From: Diabrotica undecimpunctata
Lineage: Eukaryota; Arthropoda; Insecta; Coleoptera; Chrysomelidae
NCBI RefSeq assembly: GCF_040954645.1
Contig: NC_092806.1
Location: 108,828,231 to 108,892,230 of the forward strand
Direction of reading: 5' to 3'
Length of the DNA stretch: 64,000 nucleotides
Shown: in pieces, positions 54,070 to 64,000 of the stretch
Layout of the letters: the number at the start of each line of letters is the position of its first letter
Position numbering within the stretch: position 1 is the first letter of the stretch
Position numbers and translations under genes: made by a program
The notes under the pieces: model-generated
Database searches by the model: none
Told to the model about the DNA's origin: nothing
What the model saw: only the letters and a program-made list of their open reading frames with translations

Positions 54070-57000
54070 ATGCTGGCCGAAATTATCAAATATATAGCAT
54101 CCATCTTGGGGTTGATTAGAAATGATTTTAATGATGAAAATGTTAGAAAAGGGCTGGTAGAGTGTACGAAAGCTATTAAAAAGATACATAATGCAATGAG
54201 AACTGCAAAAACGACGGGGGAGAAGCAGCACCTTGAAGCCCAGATGCGGCAAGTAAAAACTCTGCGAAACCAGCTGAAAGCCGAACACAAGAAGGGGGCA
54301 GGACTCACACCTACGAAGGAAACTGCTAAACATAGAGTGCAATGGGATGACTCCATATCAGCATTCAACTCGAGAATTAGAACGGGAGTCATCTCAAACA
54401 TTAAACACAAGGATCCAGGCAGTTTCCTTAATGATTGCAAAGCCCTTTTTAAGCGGAGAATCCAAAACGTACTTAAGAAAGACGAGGCAGTAAAAGTTAA
54501 CATGACATTTGGTGGAGACTTCGAGATAGCTAGCGGAGAGAAAATCTATAAAGATACAAAATATTTCACCACATCGAACTCGCCAATCTATCGAGACACC
54601 AATCTTGATGAGTGGTTTGAAAAGAAAGTGGTAGAACCCATCAACAGAGACTTGGAAGAATTCCAAGAACGTGATTCTGGATGGGCACTAAAGGCAGTTG
54701 TTAACCTGGGGGTGAACATTAATAAATTTACACCGCAACTAGGCTCATCATATATTGAACTTCCTCCTCAGATAAAGAGAAAAGAAGCATGTATTAATGT
54801 TAAAAATGATGATGAGGCATGTTTTGCGTGGTCTGTCATATCAGCGGTGAATCCTGTTGATAAAAATCCTCAAAGAGTGTCAAAATATCCGCACTACTCG
54901 CAAGTGCTGAAGTTGAAGGGAATACAGTGGCCAATGACGATGAAGCAGATTCCTAATTTTGAAAAACAGAATGATATATCCATCAATGTTTACGTTTTGA
55001 AAAAAGAAAAAAGAGATTTTAAGACCCTCCCAACATATTTAACTAAAAACAAGAAGGAAAAACATGTGAATCTGCTTCTTGTCCAAGATAAATACGATGA
55101 TGATACCGAAGGTCCTATTAGATGCCATTATGTATGGATAAAAAATCTATCTCGCCTATTATCAAAACAGTTAAGTAATGAAAATGGAACAAAACATGTC
55201 TGTGATGTCTGCCTCCATTACTTTAGATCACAGGAAAAGTTAGATGTTCATAAGACAAGTTGCAAAGGGCGATTGGATCATATATGCGATAGGTGTTTAC
55301 AACCAATTTCATCGGCTGTTCAGCTAGAAGCTCACACCGAAGACTGTATAAGGATTAACGATACTGCCATTAAAATGCCCGAGGAAAGCAATAAAATGGT
55401 AAAATTTAAAAATTTCCGGAATAAGATTAAAGCCCCCTTCGCCGTGTACGCGGATCTCGAGAGTGCTTTGAAACGTACAGGAGATCCTAAAAAACCTCAA
55501 GAGCATGTTCCTGTAGCAGTTGGTTATTTCTTTAAATGCTCGTATGATGACACTTTGTCGTTTTATGACTCATATCGAGGAAAGGATTGCATGAAATGGT
55601 TCGCAGATAAACTTAATCAGCTTGCTGAGGATGTTTCTACGGTGTTTATGTGCCCATATGATATAAATATGACAACTCAGCAAGAGAGCGATTTCCATGC
55701 AGCCACTCATTGCCATATCTGTGAGCAGCGCTTTTCCCCCAATGATAAGAAAGTACGGGATCACGATCATCTCACTTCAGAAAATAATTATAGAGGTGCA
55801 GCTCACGAAGGGTGTAACATTAATTATAAAGATGTTCATACAATTCCAATAATATTTCATAATCTCTCCGGATATGACGCCCACTTCATTGTTAATGATA
55901 TTGCTACACACATCAAAGGCCCCGTAGATCTTCTTCCTATTACTAAGGAAAAATATATCTCTTTTACGAAACACATTGATGATGCTCGAATTAAATTCCG
56001 TTTTATCGATAGTTTTCGATTCATGGCGTCTTCCCTCGATAAACTTTCTTCGTATTTGCCTAAATATACTAACCTCAAATCTCAATTTTTATCGCTTCCT
56101 GAGGAGCAATTCAGTCTTTTAACCAAGAAAGGTATCATGCCTTACGATTATATAGATTCATTTAAAAAATTTGCTGAAATGTCTCTACCCCCCATTGAGT
56201 TCTTTTATAATAAACTTGAGGATAAACCATGTCCTCGACGACATTATCGTAGAGCCCAAGATGTCTGGTCTTCATTCTCGTGCTCCACTCTCGGGGATTA
56301 TGTAGATCTTTATATGAAGACCGATATTCTTCTTCTTGCAGACGTTTTTGAAGAGTTCCGATCCAGTTGTCTCAAAACATATAATCTTGACCCAGCTCAT
56401 TACTTCACTCTTCCCGGCTTCACGTGGGATGCAATGCTTAAACATACCAAACAAGAACTGGAGCTTTTAACAGATCCAGATATGTTTTTGTTTGTGGAGC
56501 GTGGTATTCGTGGCGGTTTGAGTCAGGTATGCTCGAAACGTCGCGTCCACGCTAATAATAAGTATATGGCATCATACGATCCATCGAAGCCTGACTCATA
56601 TCTAATGTATTTTGATGTCAATAACCAATACGGCTGGGCAATGTCACAATATCTTCCCTATGGTGGTTTCGAGTGGGTCGATTCTAATATAGACGTTATA
56701 TCTATTCCTGACGATTCTTCTGAAGGGTACATTCTCGAGGTAGATTTAGAGTACCCTCAACATCTCCATGATCGTCATAAAGACATCCCATTCTGCCCAG
56801 AATCTTTGAACCCAAAAACTATGTTTCCTCCAAAACGTCCTCGAGAGCTCACCAAATTAATGGTCACCCTCAATGACAAAACAAAATACGTAATTCATTA
56901 CAGAGCATTAAAGCAAGCATTAGCCAACGGGTTAATTTTAACAAAGATACATAAAGTTTTGAAATTTAATCAATCTGCGTGGCTGCAACCGTATATCGAG

Positions 57001-57948
57001 TTAAATACAAATCTCCGGAAGGCAGCGAAAAATGAGTTTGAAAAGAACCTTTTTAAGCTAATGAACAACGCTGTGTTTGGTAAGACCATGGAGAATGTGC
57101 GCAAGCGCGTTGATATTAAATTGTTGACGGAATGGCAGGGTCGTTATGGAGCTGAAGCAAGAATAAGTAGTCCCCTGTTTAAAAACGCTACTATCTTTAA
57201 TGAAAATTTGGTTGCTGTCGAGATGCATAGAGCAGAAATATGGTTAGATAAACCGATTTATGTTGGAATGAGTATATTGGATTTAGCTAAAACAACCATA
57301 TATAATTTTCAATATGACTATTTGACCAGCAGGTTCGGAGAAAACTTTACGACTTGCTATACTGATACCGATAGTGTAATCGTAGAGATACGGGAAAAAG
57401 ATCCCTATGAAGCAATGATAGACGATTGCTATAAATATTTTGATACGTCTGACTACCCAGTAGATAATATTTACGGCATCCCTCAGGTTAATAAAAAGGT
57501 ATTGGGTAGGATGAAGGATGAGAATAATGGTCGCATTATGACCGACTATATAGGTCTTCGATCGAAATTGTACACTACAAAAGTAGCCATCACAGATGAT
57601 GAAATTGAAAAAATGAGGGGGGAGTTGGAAGAACAGCAGTATGAGGATGACGAAATTGATAATATTATTAATAATTATGGTGTGACAAAGAAGGCGAAGG
57701 GGGTAAAGAAATCTGTTGTACACACTAAAATTACATTTGAAGACTATGTCGAGTGTTTGGATGCCTTTAAATATAAGTCCGCCACGCAGAATCTTATAAG
57801 ATCAGATAGACATCGTGTATATACAATTACCCAGGAAAAGGTTGCGCTTAGCCCCAATGATGATAAAAGACATCACCTTCCGGAGTCTTATGATACGCTT
57901 CCATGGGGGCATTATTCAATTAATAATCATGAGATGGATGTTGATTAG
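54070..57948 (+). CDS. Family B (protein-primed type) DNA polymerase of the Polinton-like element
   Basis: 1292 codons, intact; it should replicate the element DNA. Residues 1-240 are helical and basic, unrecognised. EACFAWSVISAVNP (about 248-262) begins a conserved block found in large insect polymerases of this type. Two zinc-finger-like pairs follow: CDVCLHYFRSQEKLDVH (about 378) and CDRCLQPISSAVQLEAH (about 406). Exonuclease: VYADLES (about 459, D-x-E), then FHNLSGYDAHFI (about 596) and YMKTDILLLADVFEEF (about 747). Between the first two lies an HNH-like insert, CHICEQRF ... VRDHDHLT ... RGAAHEGCNINY (about 547-587). Polymerase: YFDVNNQYGWAMSQYLP (motif A, about 846), KLMNNAVFGKTMENVRK (motif B, about 996) and CYTDTDSVIVEI (motif C, about 1096, both aspartates intact). 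All catalytic residues appear present. The start is the first ATG after a possible acceptor. It is the only long gene of the element. Confidence 0.92.
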   Translation: MLAEIIKYIASILGLIRNDFNDENVRKGLVECTKAIKKIHNAMRTAKTTGEKQHLEAQMRQVKTLRNQLKAEHKKGAGLTPTKETAKHRVQWDDSISAFNSRIRTGVISNIKHKDPGSFLNDCKALFKRRIQNVLKKDEAVKVNMTFGGDFEIASGEKIYKDTKYFTTSNSPIYRDTNLDEWFEKKVVEPINRDLEEFQERDSGWALKAVVNLGVNINKFTPQLGSSYIELPPQIKRKEACINVKNDDEACFAWSVISAVNPVDKNPQRVSKYPHYSQVLKLKGIQWPMTMKQIPNFEKQNDISINVYVLKKEKRDFKTLPTYLTKNKKEKHVNLLLVQDKYDDDTEGPIRCHYVWIKNLSRLLSKQLSNENGTKHVCDVCLHYFRSQEKLDVHKTSCKGRLDHICDRCLQPISSAVQLEAHTEDCIRINDTAIKMPEESNKMVKFKNFRNKIKAPFAVYADLESALKRTGDPKKPQEHVPVAVGYFFKCSYDDTLSFYDSYRGKDCMKWFADKLNQLAEDVSTVFMCPYDINMTTQQESDFHAATHCHICEQRFSPNDKKVRDHDHLTSENNYRGAAHEGCNINYKDVHTIPIIFHNLSGYDAHFIVNDIATHIKGPVDLLPITKEKYISFTKHIDDARIKFRFIDSFRFMASSLDKLSSYLPKYTNLKSQFLSLPEEQFSLLTKKGIMPYDYIDSFKKFAEMSLPPIEFFYNKLEDKPCPRRHYRRAQDVWSSFSCSTLGDYVDLYMKTDILLLADVFEEFRSSCLKTYNLDPAHYFTLPGFTWDAMLKHTKQELELLTDPDMFLFVERGIRGGLSQVCSKRRVHANNKYMASYDPSKPDSYLMYFDVNNQYGWAMSQYLPYGGFEWVDSNIDVISIPDDSSEGYILEVDLEYPQHLHDRHKDIPFCPESLNPKTMFPPKRPRELTKLMVTLNDKTKYVIHYRALKQALANGLILTKIHKVLKFNQSAWLQPYIELNTNLRKAAKNEFEKNLFKLMNNAVFGKTMENVRKRVDIKLLTEWQGRYGAEARISSPLFKNATIFNENLVAVEMHRAEIWLDKPIYVGMSILDLAKTTIYNFQYDYLTSRFGENFTTCYTDTDSVIVEIREKDPYEAMIDDCYKYFDTSDYPVDNIYGIPQVNKKVLGRMKDENNGRIMTDYIGLRSKLYTTKVAITDDEIEKMRGELEEQQYEDDEIDNIINNYGVTKKAKGVKKSVVHTKITFEDYVECLDAFKYKSATQNLIRSDRHRVYTITQEKVALSPNDDKRHHLPESYDTLPWGHYSINNHEMDVD

Positions 57949-59142
57949 AGTTAAAATAAAGCATGATTTTGCTAAGTACTCAATTTTAACATTTATCCTT
58001 GATGATCTGATTGACTGTAAGATGGATGCAAATTGTATATTATCATTTTTAAAACTTATTTTTTCTTTTATCACTCATCGTTTTTATATAATAAATAAGC
58101 ATAGCATATTTAGTTGATATAATAAAGTCATTTTAAAACTTTATTTATTACAGCTAACATAATGCTAAATATATCTGGAACAGACCCTTTTATTATATTC
58201 CTTTTCTGAACCTTTCCCTCATTCATCGTTGTTTATATAATATGGTAATTCTACTAGATCTTAGTTTTGTATATATTATTTTTAATTAAGATACTTAAGA
58301 TTAGCACATATGCAAAAAAGATGTTTAGCTATGACCACTAAAAAGATATCTGATATGGACCACTGGCAAATTAATGAACCGATCTTATTAAATTAGGATC
58401 TAGTGTTCGTGCAGCCTCCTAGCAAGATAATCAATAATGGTCGTCTTTACCCTGATTTAGTTTTAAGTCTGTTCTTCGATAGCCTGTCACAAAACAGGAG
58501 TCGGAGAAATCCTTAGTTTTAAGTCTTCGATAGCCTGTCACAAAACAGGAGTCGGAGAAATCCCTAGTTTTACGTCTTCGATAGCCTGTCACAAAACAGG
58601 AGTCGGAGAAATACCTAGTTTTAAGTTTAGGTAACCTAGAGTTATTGACTAACCCCCAATAATTCATTTTTGAATGAATACCACAGTGTCTTAACATAAA
58701 AGATGTTCATCAGATCAACAAAAAGATGTCTACTAAACCAAGTTTAAATCATGTGCTGATTTTGAGTACAGTTAAGTATATTGTTATCGTATATATTATC
58801 ATATTATGTAAAATAATTCATTCCTACTAACCATCATCCCTACTAACATGACAGTCGATGTAGTCATACCTTCACGTTGGTGACTGTTGTTAAGAACATA
58901 TTTTTTCTGTTTTTTCAGTAAATTTATGTTCGAACCGAATTGACTACCTTTCATGCACTGCATGCTTACATCATTTTTATACCTCGCTTTATACATACAT
59001 TCCATCGCTTCGATACTAACATTATTTTATTATCGTTTACCTTACGCCTTAACATACTTATTACATTTAACCATTAATTACTGCAGACCTTGCTAACATA
59101 TTTTTCATGCAGTCTATATAACTATTTCTTACCAGAGACCCG
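57949..59142. other. Right gene-free flank of the Polinton, with 51-bp repeats
   Basis: After the polymerase stop the sequence is AT-rich. AATAAAGC at 57956 could serve as a polyadenylation signal. Apart from the 51-bp array nothing is recognised up to the right terminal repeat. Confidence 0.4.
58474..58625. repeat. 51-bp tandem repeat, three units
   Basis: CTTCGATAGCCTGTCACAAA recurs at 58474, 58525 and 58576, each followed by ACAGGAGTCGGAGAAAT. The period of 51 is a multiple of three, which is why the minus strand shows a repeated 17-residue peptide; I do not believe that frame is a gene. Confidence 0.92.
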
Positions 59143-60690
59143 AAGCGCAATACCAACCTACAAAACAATATCACCTGAACTGTCGTAGATAAAATATAGT
59201 ATACAACTCACCATTTGTATTCGCTAATTTTGTATATCACCCGAATTGACATAGGTAAAATATAGTATGCAACTCACAATACAATTGTATTCTATAATTT
59301 TTATAATATTACTCGAACTGCCGTAGATACGCATATACAGAATAATAGTGGTGTATAGTAATTAATCAGATAAGATTATATTGAGACTATTTGTTGGTTT
59401 GGTCATACTGTAAGAATAATATATGTTCTTCAATGCATCATGTTCTATTTCTAGTAATACCACACACGTTATATCGTTTTCAGCGTCACCTTTCGCTTTG
59501 TTTCACGAAAGAGAGAGAGAGAGAGAGAGAGGCTGTGTGTCTTTTTACGATGTCAGGTGCTAGATGGCGTGACGAGATGATGAACTGTAATAGACGTGGA
59601 ATCTCATTCAAACTATGTTGAATATTTGATATAGCACCGTTTTTTTTTTGACGATGATTCTCTGTTAGCCTCACTTTCCTCAAATGTCTATTATGCTAAA
59701 CAAAGATCCGATATAGCGGCGTTTTAGTCATTGTCTTGTATCTTAACATATTTCCCGTCACCTCCCCTTTTCATTTAACGTATTACACGTAGTAATCAGA
59801 CTAATAACAACAGAGATATGACTTTTTTGTCTTAACATATTCATTACCCCCTCCCCTTTTCGTTGATACCTCACACATTGAGCCGTTTGGACATTACAAA
59901 CGTAGCGCCGATGTCTTTGCGTTTTATTTTTATCTTAGCATCACACATTGTTGTACGTTGATGTATGTTGATGTACGTTGAACCGTTTGGACGTTGCAAG
60001 CTTAGTGTCCTTTAGGCATTGTCTTTTGCGTTTGCTTTTCATGCTACTATATTCATTACCACCTCCCCTTTCCATCGATACCTCACACGTTGAGCCGTTT
60101 GGATGTTGCAAGCTTAGTGTCCTTTTGGTATTGTCTTTTGCGTTTCGTTATTTACTTTAACATATTCGTTAGCACCTCCCCTTTCCATCGATACCTCACA
60201 CGTTGTTGTACGTTGAGCCGTTTGGACGTTACAAGCTTAGTGTCCTTTTGACATTGTCTTTTGCGTTTTGTTTTTATCTAAACATATTCAGTACCCCCTC
60301 CTCTTTCCATCAATACCTTACACGTTAAGCTGTTTAGACGTTGCATGCTTAGTGTCCTTTTGGTATTGTCTTTTGCGTTTGTTTATGTATTAACATTTTC
60401 GTTACCCTCTCCCCGTTCCAACGAGCCCTCATACGTCACAATTGAACCAATAACAATGGAAATATGACGTAATGCCATTTTGGCACAGTCTTGACATTTG
60501 ATTTTTATCTAAATGTGTTCTTCGCCTCCACCGCTTTCCAACGATACCCTACACGTCATGATCCGACGAGCCGTTTTACCCCCACCACAAAATGAGACAA
60601 AAATGACCAGAATCGACCTTAGAATTTCTTATGGAGATTTACATGGGAAAATGACCGATTTTGTGCTCGTTCTCTTGTTGCCCTTTTACT
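59143..60690 (-). repeat. Polinton right terminal inverted repeat
   Basis: Reverse complement of 43876-45432 with very few substitutions, including the mirrored 110-122-bp array (about 59860-60420) and a shorter (GA)n run (about 59510-59531). It ends TTGCCCTTTTACT, followed by the target duplication AATAAC. Confidence 0.9.
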
Positions 60691-60696
60691 AATAAC

Positions 60697-60950
60697 ATAA
60701 CTTCTTGTCAAAGTACGTGTTCGATATGTCCACCATTTTCTTTAATTCATTTGTCAATATATTCCATAAAAGATCGTCTCATATTAAATAGCATCATTGA
60801 TTCTAAAGAAACTGCTGCAGTATTTATTTCTTCCTATAGTTGGTTGCCAATGTTTATAGGATTCTTATAGACACGTTGTTTTAACGTGCCCCATACACCA
60901 AAATCAAGCAGATTAAAGTCTGGGCTACGTGATGGCTATAATGTATAATG
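60697..60950 (-). pseudogene. Mariner-like transposase C-terminus
   Basis: On the minus strand: SRSPDFNLLDFGVWGTLKQR (about 60880-60940), where SPD..LLDF..WG is the third catalytic block, with N in place of the final acidic position. VYKNPINIGNQL*EEINTAA, then VSLESMMLFNMRRSFMEYID and ENGGHIEHVL follow. Two in-frame stops are present. It belongs to the mariner-like element that hosts the Polinton; the Polinton has inserted just after the transposase stop. Confidence 0.75.
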
Positions 60951-61790
60951 GATGAATATATTCTTTTGGATACATCTTATGGTATATTATGGAACTACGT
61001 CTTATTTGTCGCAGATGTTAAATAATGTACTAAACTGTGATGTATCTCGTTCATTGGTTACTTATATACACACGGAATAACCTATCGATGACATTACTTA
61101 TTTATATGATTACGTTAAAGCTTACGAGTAACTATAATTACATCTCGAACAAATGGACTATTATGATTTACTAACGAACTAATATGCTGAACTAAATTGC
61201 CTGTGTGTTTACTGTATTTATAACAATATCGGTTATTAGGCCAACGATGATATTTTTGTAATAATGCTAAGTCTTTAAGGTTAGATTTGTAGCAAAAGTA
61301 TTATGAAACAAGACACATATGTGTTATTCAATACCTGTGCTCTAGTTTCCATTTGTCCTAATAAAAATGGATAAACAATTTAACAATGAATAATAAGTAT
61401 TTTTTTCGAATTTTTTATGAATTAAATAATTATATCAATATCTCACCAGATTGCCAAGAAATATGACTACCACGACCAATCCAACCACATATTTTGGGTT
61501 TTCAGCATTTTACAATAGAGAAAAAGTAATACAACGTCATTATAGAAACTTAGGAAGCGACAAAAAAAGGGAAATTGTAAACATGATGACGGCCAACGTC
61601 TAAATGCGGACACGGCACCTAAAGAAGAAGATGAAGAATGTTTTCTCCAATAAGACATTTAGCACCCATAACATAACATTTTGAGATGTTACATTATCAT
61701 CTTTGAGTTGTTTTAATAAGAATAAACTATGAATTTATGCTTACCTACAAGTATTCAATGCTTTACCGCATAAATATCAAACTAAGAAGT
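60951..61790. other. Decayed interior of the host mariner-like element
   Basis: Should contain the N-terminal part of the transposase, but it is not readable. Near 61560-61640 the plus strand resembles a LINE 3' end (AAACATGATGACGGCCAACG, then CACCTAAAGAAGAAGATGAA), so a short RTE fragment may have inserted here. Confidence 0.35.
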
Positions 61791-62223
61791 ATTATGCAGC
61801 TGACTTATAAAATGCGATTATCTCGAAAACGGTTGAATTTTAAGGTTACTAACATGTATATGTTTTCTTTGTTAGAATAATGTCTCTAATATTTCTTAGC
61901 ACAAATAGGGCTAACTTAAATAGCAAAAAAGTTAAGCGCAAATTTATGCCACACATGTGGCATATGTGGCGCCCTCTATTAGTTACATTAAAGTAGGTAT
62001 AAAATTATAATTTATCCTACTTAAAAGCATCCAACTGTAAATTTTTGTCCAAAAATATTCACAAACGTAAAAGTTATAGCGAAAAATAAAATTTTTAATT
62101 TCTACTTTAACACCCTGTATCTTTCTTAATATCAACATTTTATTAAAGCAAGTTGGTTTAAATCGTAAAATTTGAAAGTGCAGAATCTACGGTTTCTGTT
62201 TGTACAATTACTTAAGGACCACC

Positions 62224-62226
<3 letters not shown>

Positions 62227-62319
<93 letters not shown>

Positions 62320-62320
62320 A
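62227..62320. repeat. (TA)n microsatellite
   Basis: Long TA run with two TG interruptions, directly after the right end of the mariner-like element. Confidence 0.95.
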
Positions 62321-62439
62321 ATCTGTGGTCTTTAGGAGACATATTTTATGATAACTCCAAAATGCATGTTTTTCAGTAGGGCAATTTTAACATTCAAGAA
62401 GGTTTCTTAAATCGAACGCAATAAAATAAAAAACCAAAT

Positions 62440-62890
62440 ATCTTGCATTAAATCCTTTATAAACCAAGTTTTATAACCAATGTGTTTTGCCTGTACAAAC
62501 TTATGGAGCAGAGACTTTAACACTCACGCAAAAATCTGCGAATAAACTCAGAGTTACACAACGAGCCATGGAACGTGCAATGCTGAATGTGAGCCTTCAA
62601 GACCATCTAAGAAACCAACAAATCAGGCAAAGATCAGGAGTTCAAGACGTCATCGAAAGAACCACGACGCTTAAGTGGAACTGGGCAGGGCACTTAGCCA
62701 GAACACAAGATGGACGGTGGACAAGACGTATTATGGAATGGAGGCCCAGAAACTATAAAAGAAGCCGAGGACAACCACCGACTAGATGGACCGATGATAT
62801 AAGACGTGTAGCGGGAAACTGACTACAAGCGGCAAAGTGTAGAGAACACTGGAAAGAACTGAGGAAGGCCAGCAGTGGACGAGATTGGCT
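62440..62890 (+). pseudogene. RTE-type LINE 3' end
   Basis: Open for 111 codons (62487-62822): VQTYGAETLTLTQKSANKLR, VTQRAMERAMLNVSLQDHLR, LKWNWAGHLARTQDGRWTRR and QPPTRWTDDIRRVAGN. It then continues past a stop with LQAAKCREHWKELRKA. The TYGAE.W / Q.AMER.ML / W.GH.AR / PP.RW.DD series is the C-terminal domain of a common insect endonuclease-reverse transcriptase family. Confidence 0.8.
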
Positions 62891-63449
62891 GATTGATGAT
62901 GTTGAAATACTTTATTATGTAATATAACAGATGTAGCAAACCAAATATGTGTTAACATTTCTGTTTTTGAGATAATCACACATCTCATATGTGTATCAAA
63001 AATATAAAAATTTAAAAAATATTTTAATGGAGTTAACGGTCAAAGAGGAGAGAACTTAAACTATTATTGGTCAATTTCTTTGTATTATAAAACAGTGGTG
63101 TGGCAATATATGACTTTACTTGTAGCGAATTAAAACTTATGCGTCGAAATTTTCGTCATTGTGGCTTGTGTATTGTGTGGTAGTGGTTTGAGTGTGTTTA
63201 AGCGAATAGTAAAATCCAGGATAAATTGGATCTATAAAGGGTAGTAGGTCGAGAATATCTTTATATTTTCAAATAGTCTATAGGTAGAGGATCATTATAA
63301 GCTGTAAGTATCTGAATATCAGATGGATCGAAATATGCTATTCCAAACAAAAGGATATTTATCTTTATCAACATTTTTTTTTATAAAAGCGTTGTTAGAA
63401 ATTCGGAAAATCCGAAAAAGTCAGTTTGTTTCATGAATTTTACGTCAAA
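62891..63449. other. AT-rich stretch, no feature seen
   Basis: No homology, inverted ends or tandem repeats recognised. Confidence 0.4.
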
Positions 63450-64000
63450 ACGAGGGCTCGTCATTTTAATTACCGATACCCAGTCTCGTGGAACTGAAAT
63501 TGTGGCGTTTCTTTTTTCACAAATCTCCCTAGAACAATCTCTCTAGAAACTAGGATTTTATGATAAATTTCTTTTAGAGTTTCATTTTCTTCAAATGTTT
63601 TTAAAAACTTAATCGGTAATATGTTATTTCGGTTTTGACCTGGGTACGTACCAAAATAGAGGACTAGTTTTTCTACCTGCTCTGGTAAGTCGTTAATGAA
63701 CTGAAATAAGTAAGATGCGATCTTATCAGCTCCTCGTTGAGCTAAACCTTCGTGCCACACATATCAGGATGTCCGTTTTGTGGTGATGTTGCGAATCGGT
63801 AAATTGAAAGTCCATAACTTTCTTTTATAGAAAGCCGTACTGGATGTCAAATTAGGTGTAGCCAAATACTTCTGCAAATCAAATGCAACTACTACAAGCT
63901 TGCCTAAGCTCCGCATAGTTTCTTCTTTGTCGTCTAATGAAAGGAAGCCTTATCCTGGTGTTGCTAGCCTTCATTTTCTAATCTTTGTTTTTCTTTTTCT
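63450..64000 (-). pseudogene. DUF7869-family protein, degenerate (copy 4), runs off the window
   Basis: The minus strand from the window edge reads SLGKLVVVAFDLQKYLATPN, LTSSTAFYKRKLWTFNLPIR, then a stop, and from 63760 an open frame MWHEGLAQRGADKIASYLFQ, LVLYFGTYPGQNRNNILPIK. This parallels FDLQQALPTP, FYKR, ARGADEIGSCL and ISDNCIGQN of copy 1. The signature is damaged: the aspartate and cysteine of SDxC are G and Y. The part after the signature matches the other copies less well. The 5' portion lies beyond the right edge. Confidence 0.68.

Noticed and set aside
54043..54666. Long minus frames antisense to the polymerase start
   Set aside because: Shadows of the intact polymerase gene.
58474..58625. 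CRISPR-like appearance of regularly spaced repeats
   Set aside because: Adjacent 51-bp units are similar over nearly their whole length, with no unique spacers, and this is eukaryotic DNA.
58431..58697. Minus frame with a 17-residue repeated peptide (FSDSCFVTGYRR)
   Set aside because: The period of 51 bp is a multiple of three, so any open frame would repeat. There is no promoter or homology.

Overview
This is AT-rich eukaryotic DNA, almost certainly from an insect and plausibly a beetle. That guess rests on the mixture of RTE, jockey and I-type LINEs, Penelope, gypsy, mariner, Tc1, Tigger, piggyBac and Polinton sequences, on spliceosomal splice sites, and on long (TA)n and (CA)n runs. I recognise no ordinary single-copy host gene. 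Nearly everything assignable is mobile or mobile-derived, and most copies are broken.

Layout. 1-2737: Penelope-type terminal palindrome, (TA)n, then a decayed, spliced member of the family I know as DUF7869. 3098-6195: an old mariner-like element with a second mariner (4286-5576) nested in it. 6200-8420: scraps of RTE-type LINEs. 8701-13585: a nearly intact LINE with a zinc-knuckle ORF1 and an EN-RT-RNase H ORF2, cut off at its 3' end against a piggyBac fragment. 14063-17137: another DUF7869 copy split by a Tigger/pogo element (14543-17024) with a clean TA duplication. 18061-20245: RTE and jockey remains. 22480-23545: a further DUF7869 copy on the minus strand. 25860-29320: gypsy RT, Tc1 and a second RNase H LINE. 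32511-34997: a Penelope-like element bracketed by inverted terminal copies. 35755-43160: RTE scraps and another mariner (36807-38346).

The most interesting object is at 43876-60690: a 16.8-kb Maverick/Polinton-like element with about 1.55-kb terminal inverted repeats, AG...CT ends and a perfect 6-bp target duplication (AATAAC). It sits inside an older mariner-like element whose two halves lie at 43163-43875 and 60697-62226. It carries an intact 1292-residue protein-primed-type family B DNA polymerase fused to zinc-finger and HNH-like segments. Other genes are an acetyltransferase-like protein, a small protein with a PP1-docking / PPP1R15-like (GADD34-like) signature, a 325-residue protein of an uncharacterised family, a transglutaminase-fold-like fragment and a small zinc-finger protein. 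Several of these genes have TATA boxes. It also holds three kinds of tandem array. I see no Polinton integrase, packaging ATPase, protease or capsid gene, so it is either a cargo-carrying derivative that needs help in trans or a distinct lineage.

After the Polinton and its host mariner come a (TA)n run, an RTE 3' end (62440-62890) and a fourth DUF7869 copy running off the right edge on the minus strand. Family names come from reading the translations; no database search was possible.
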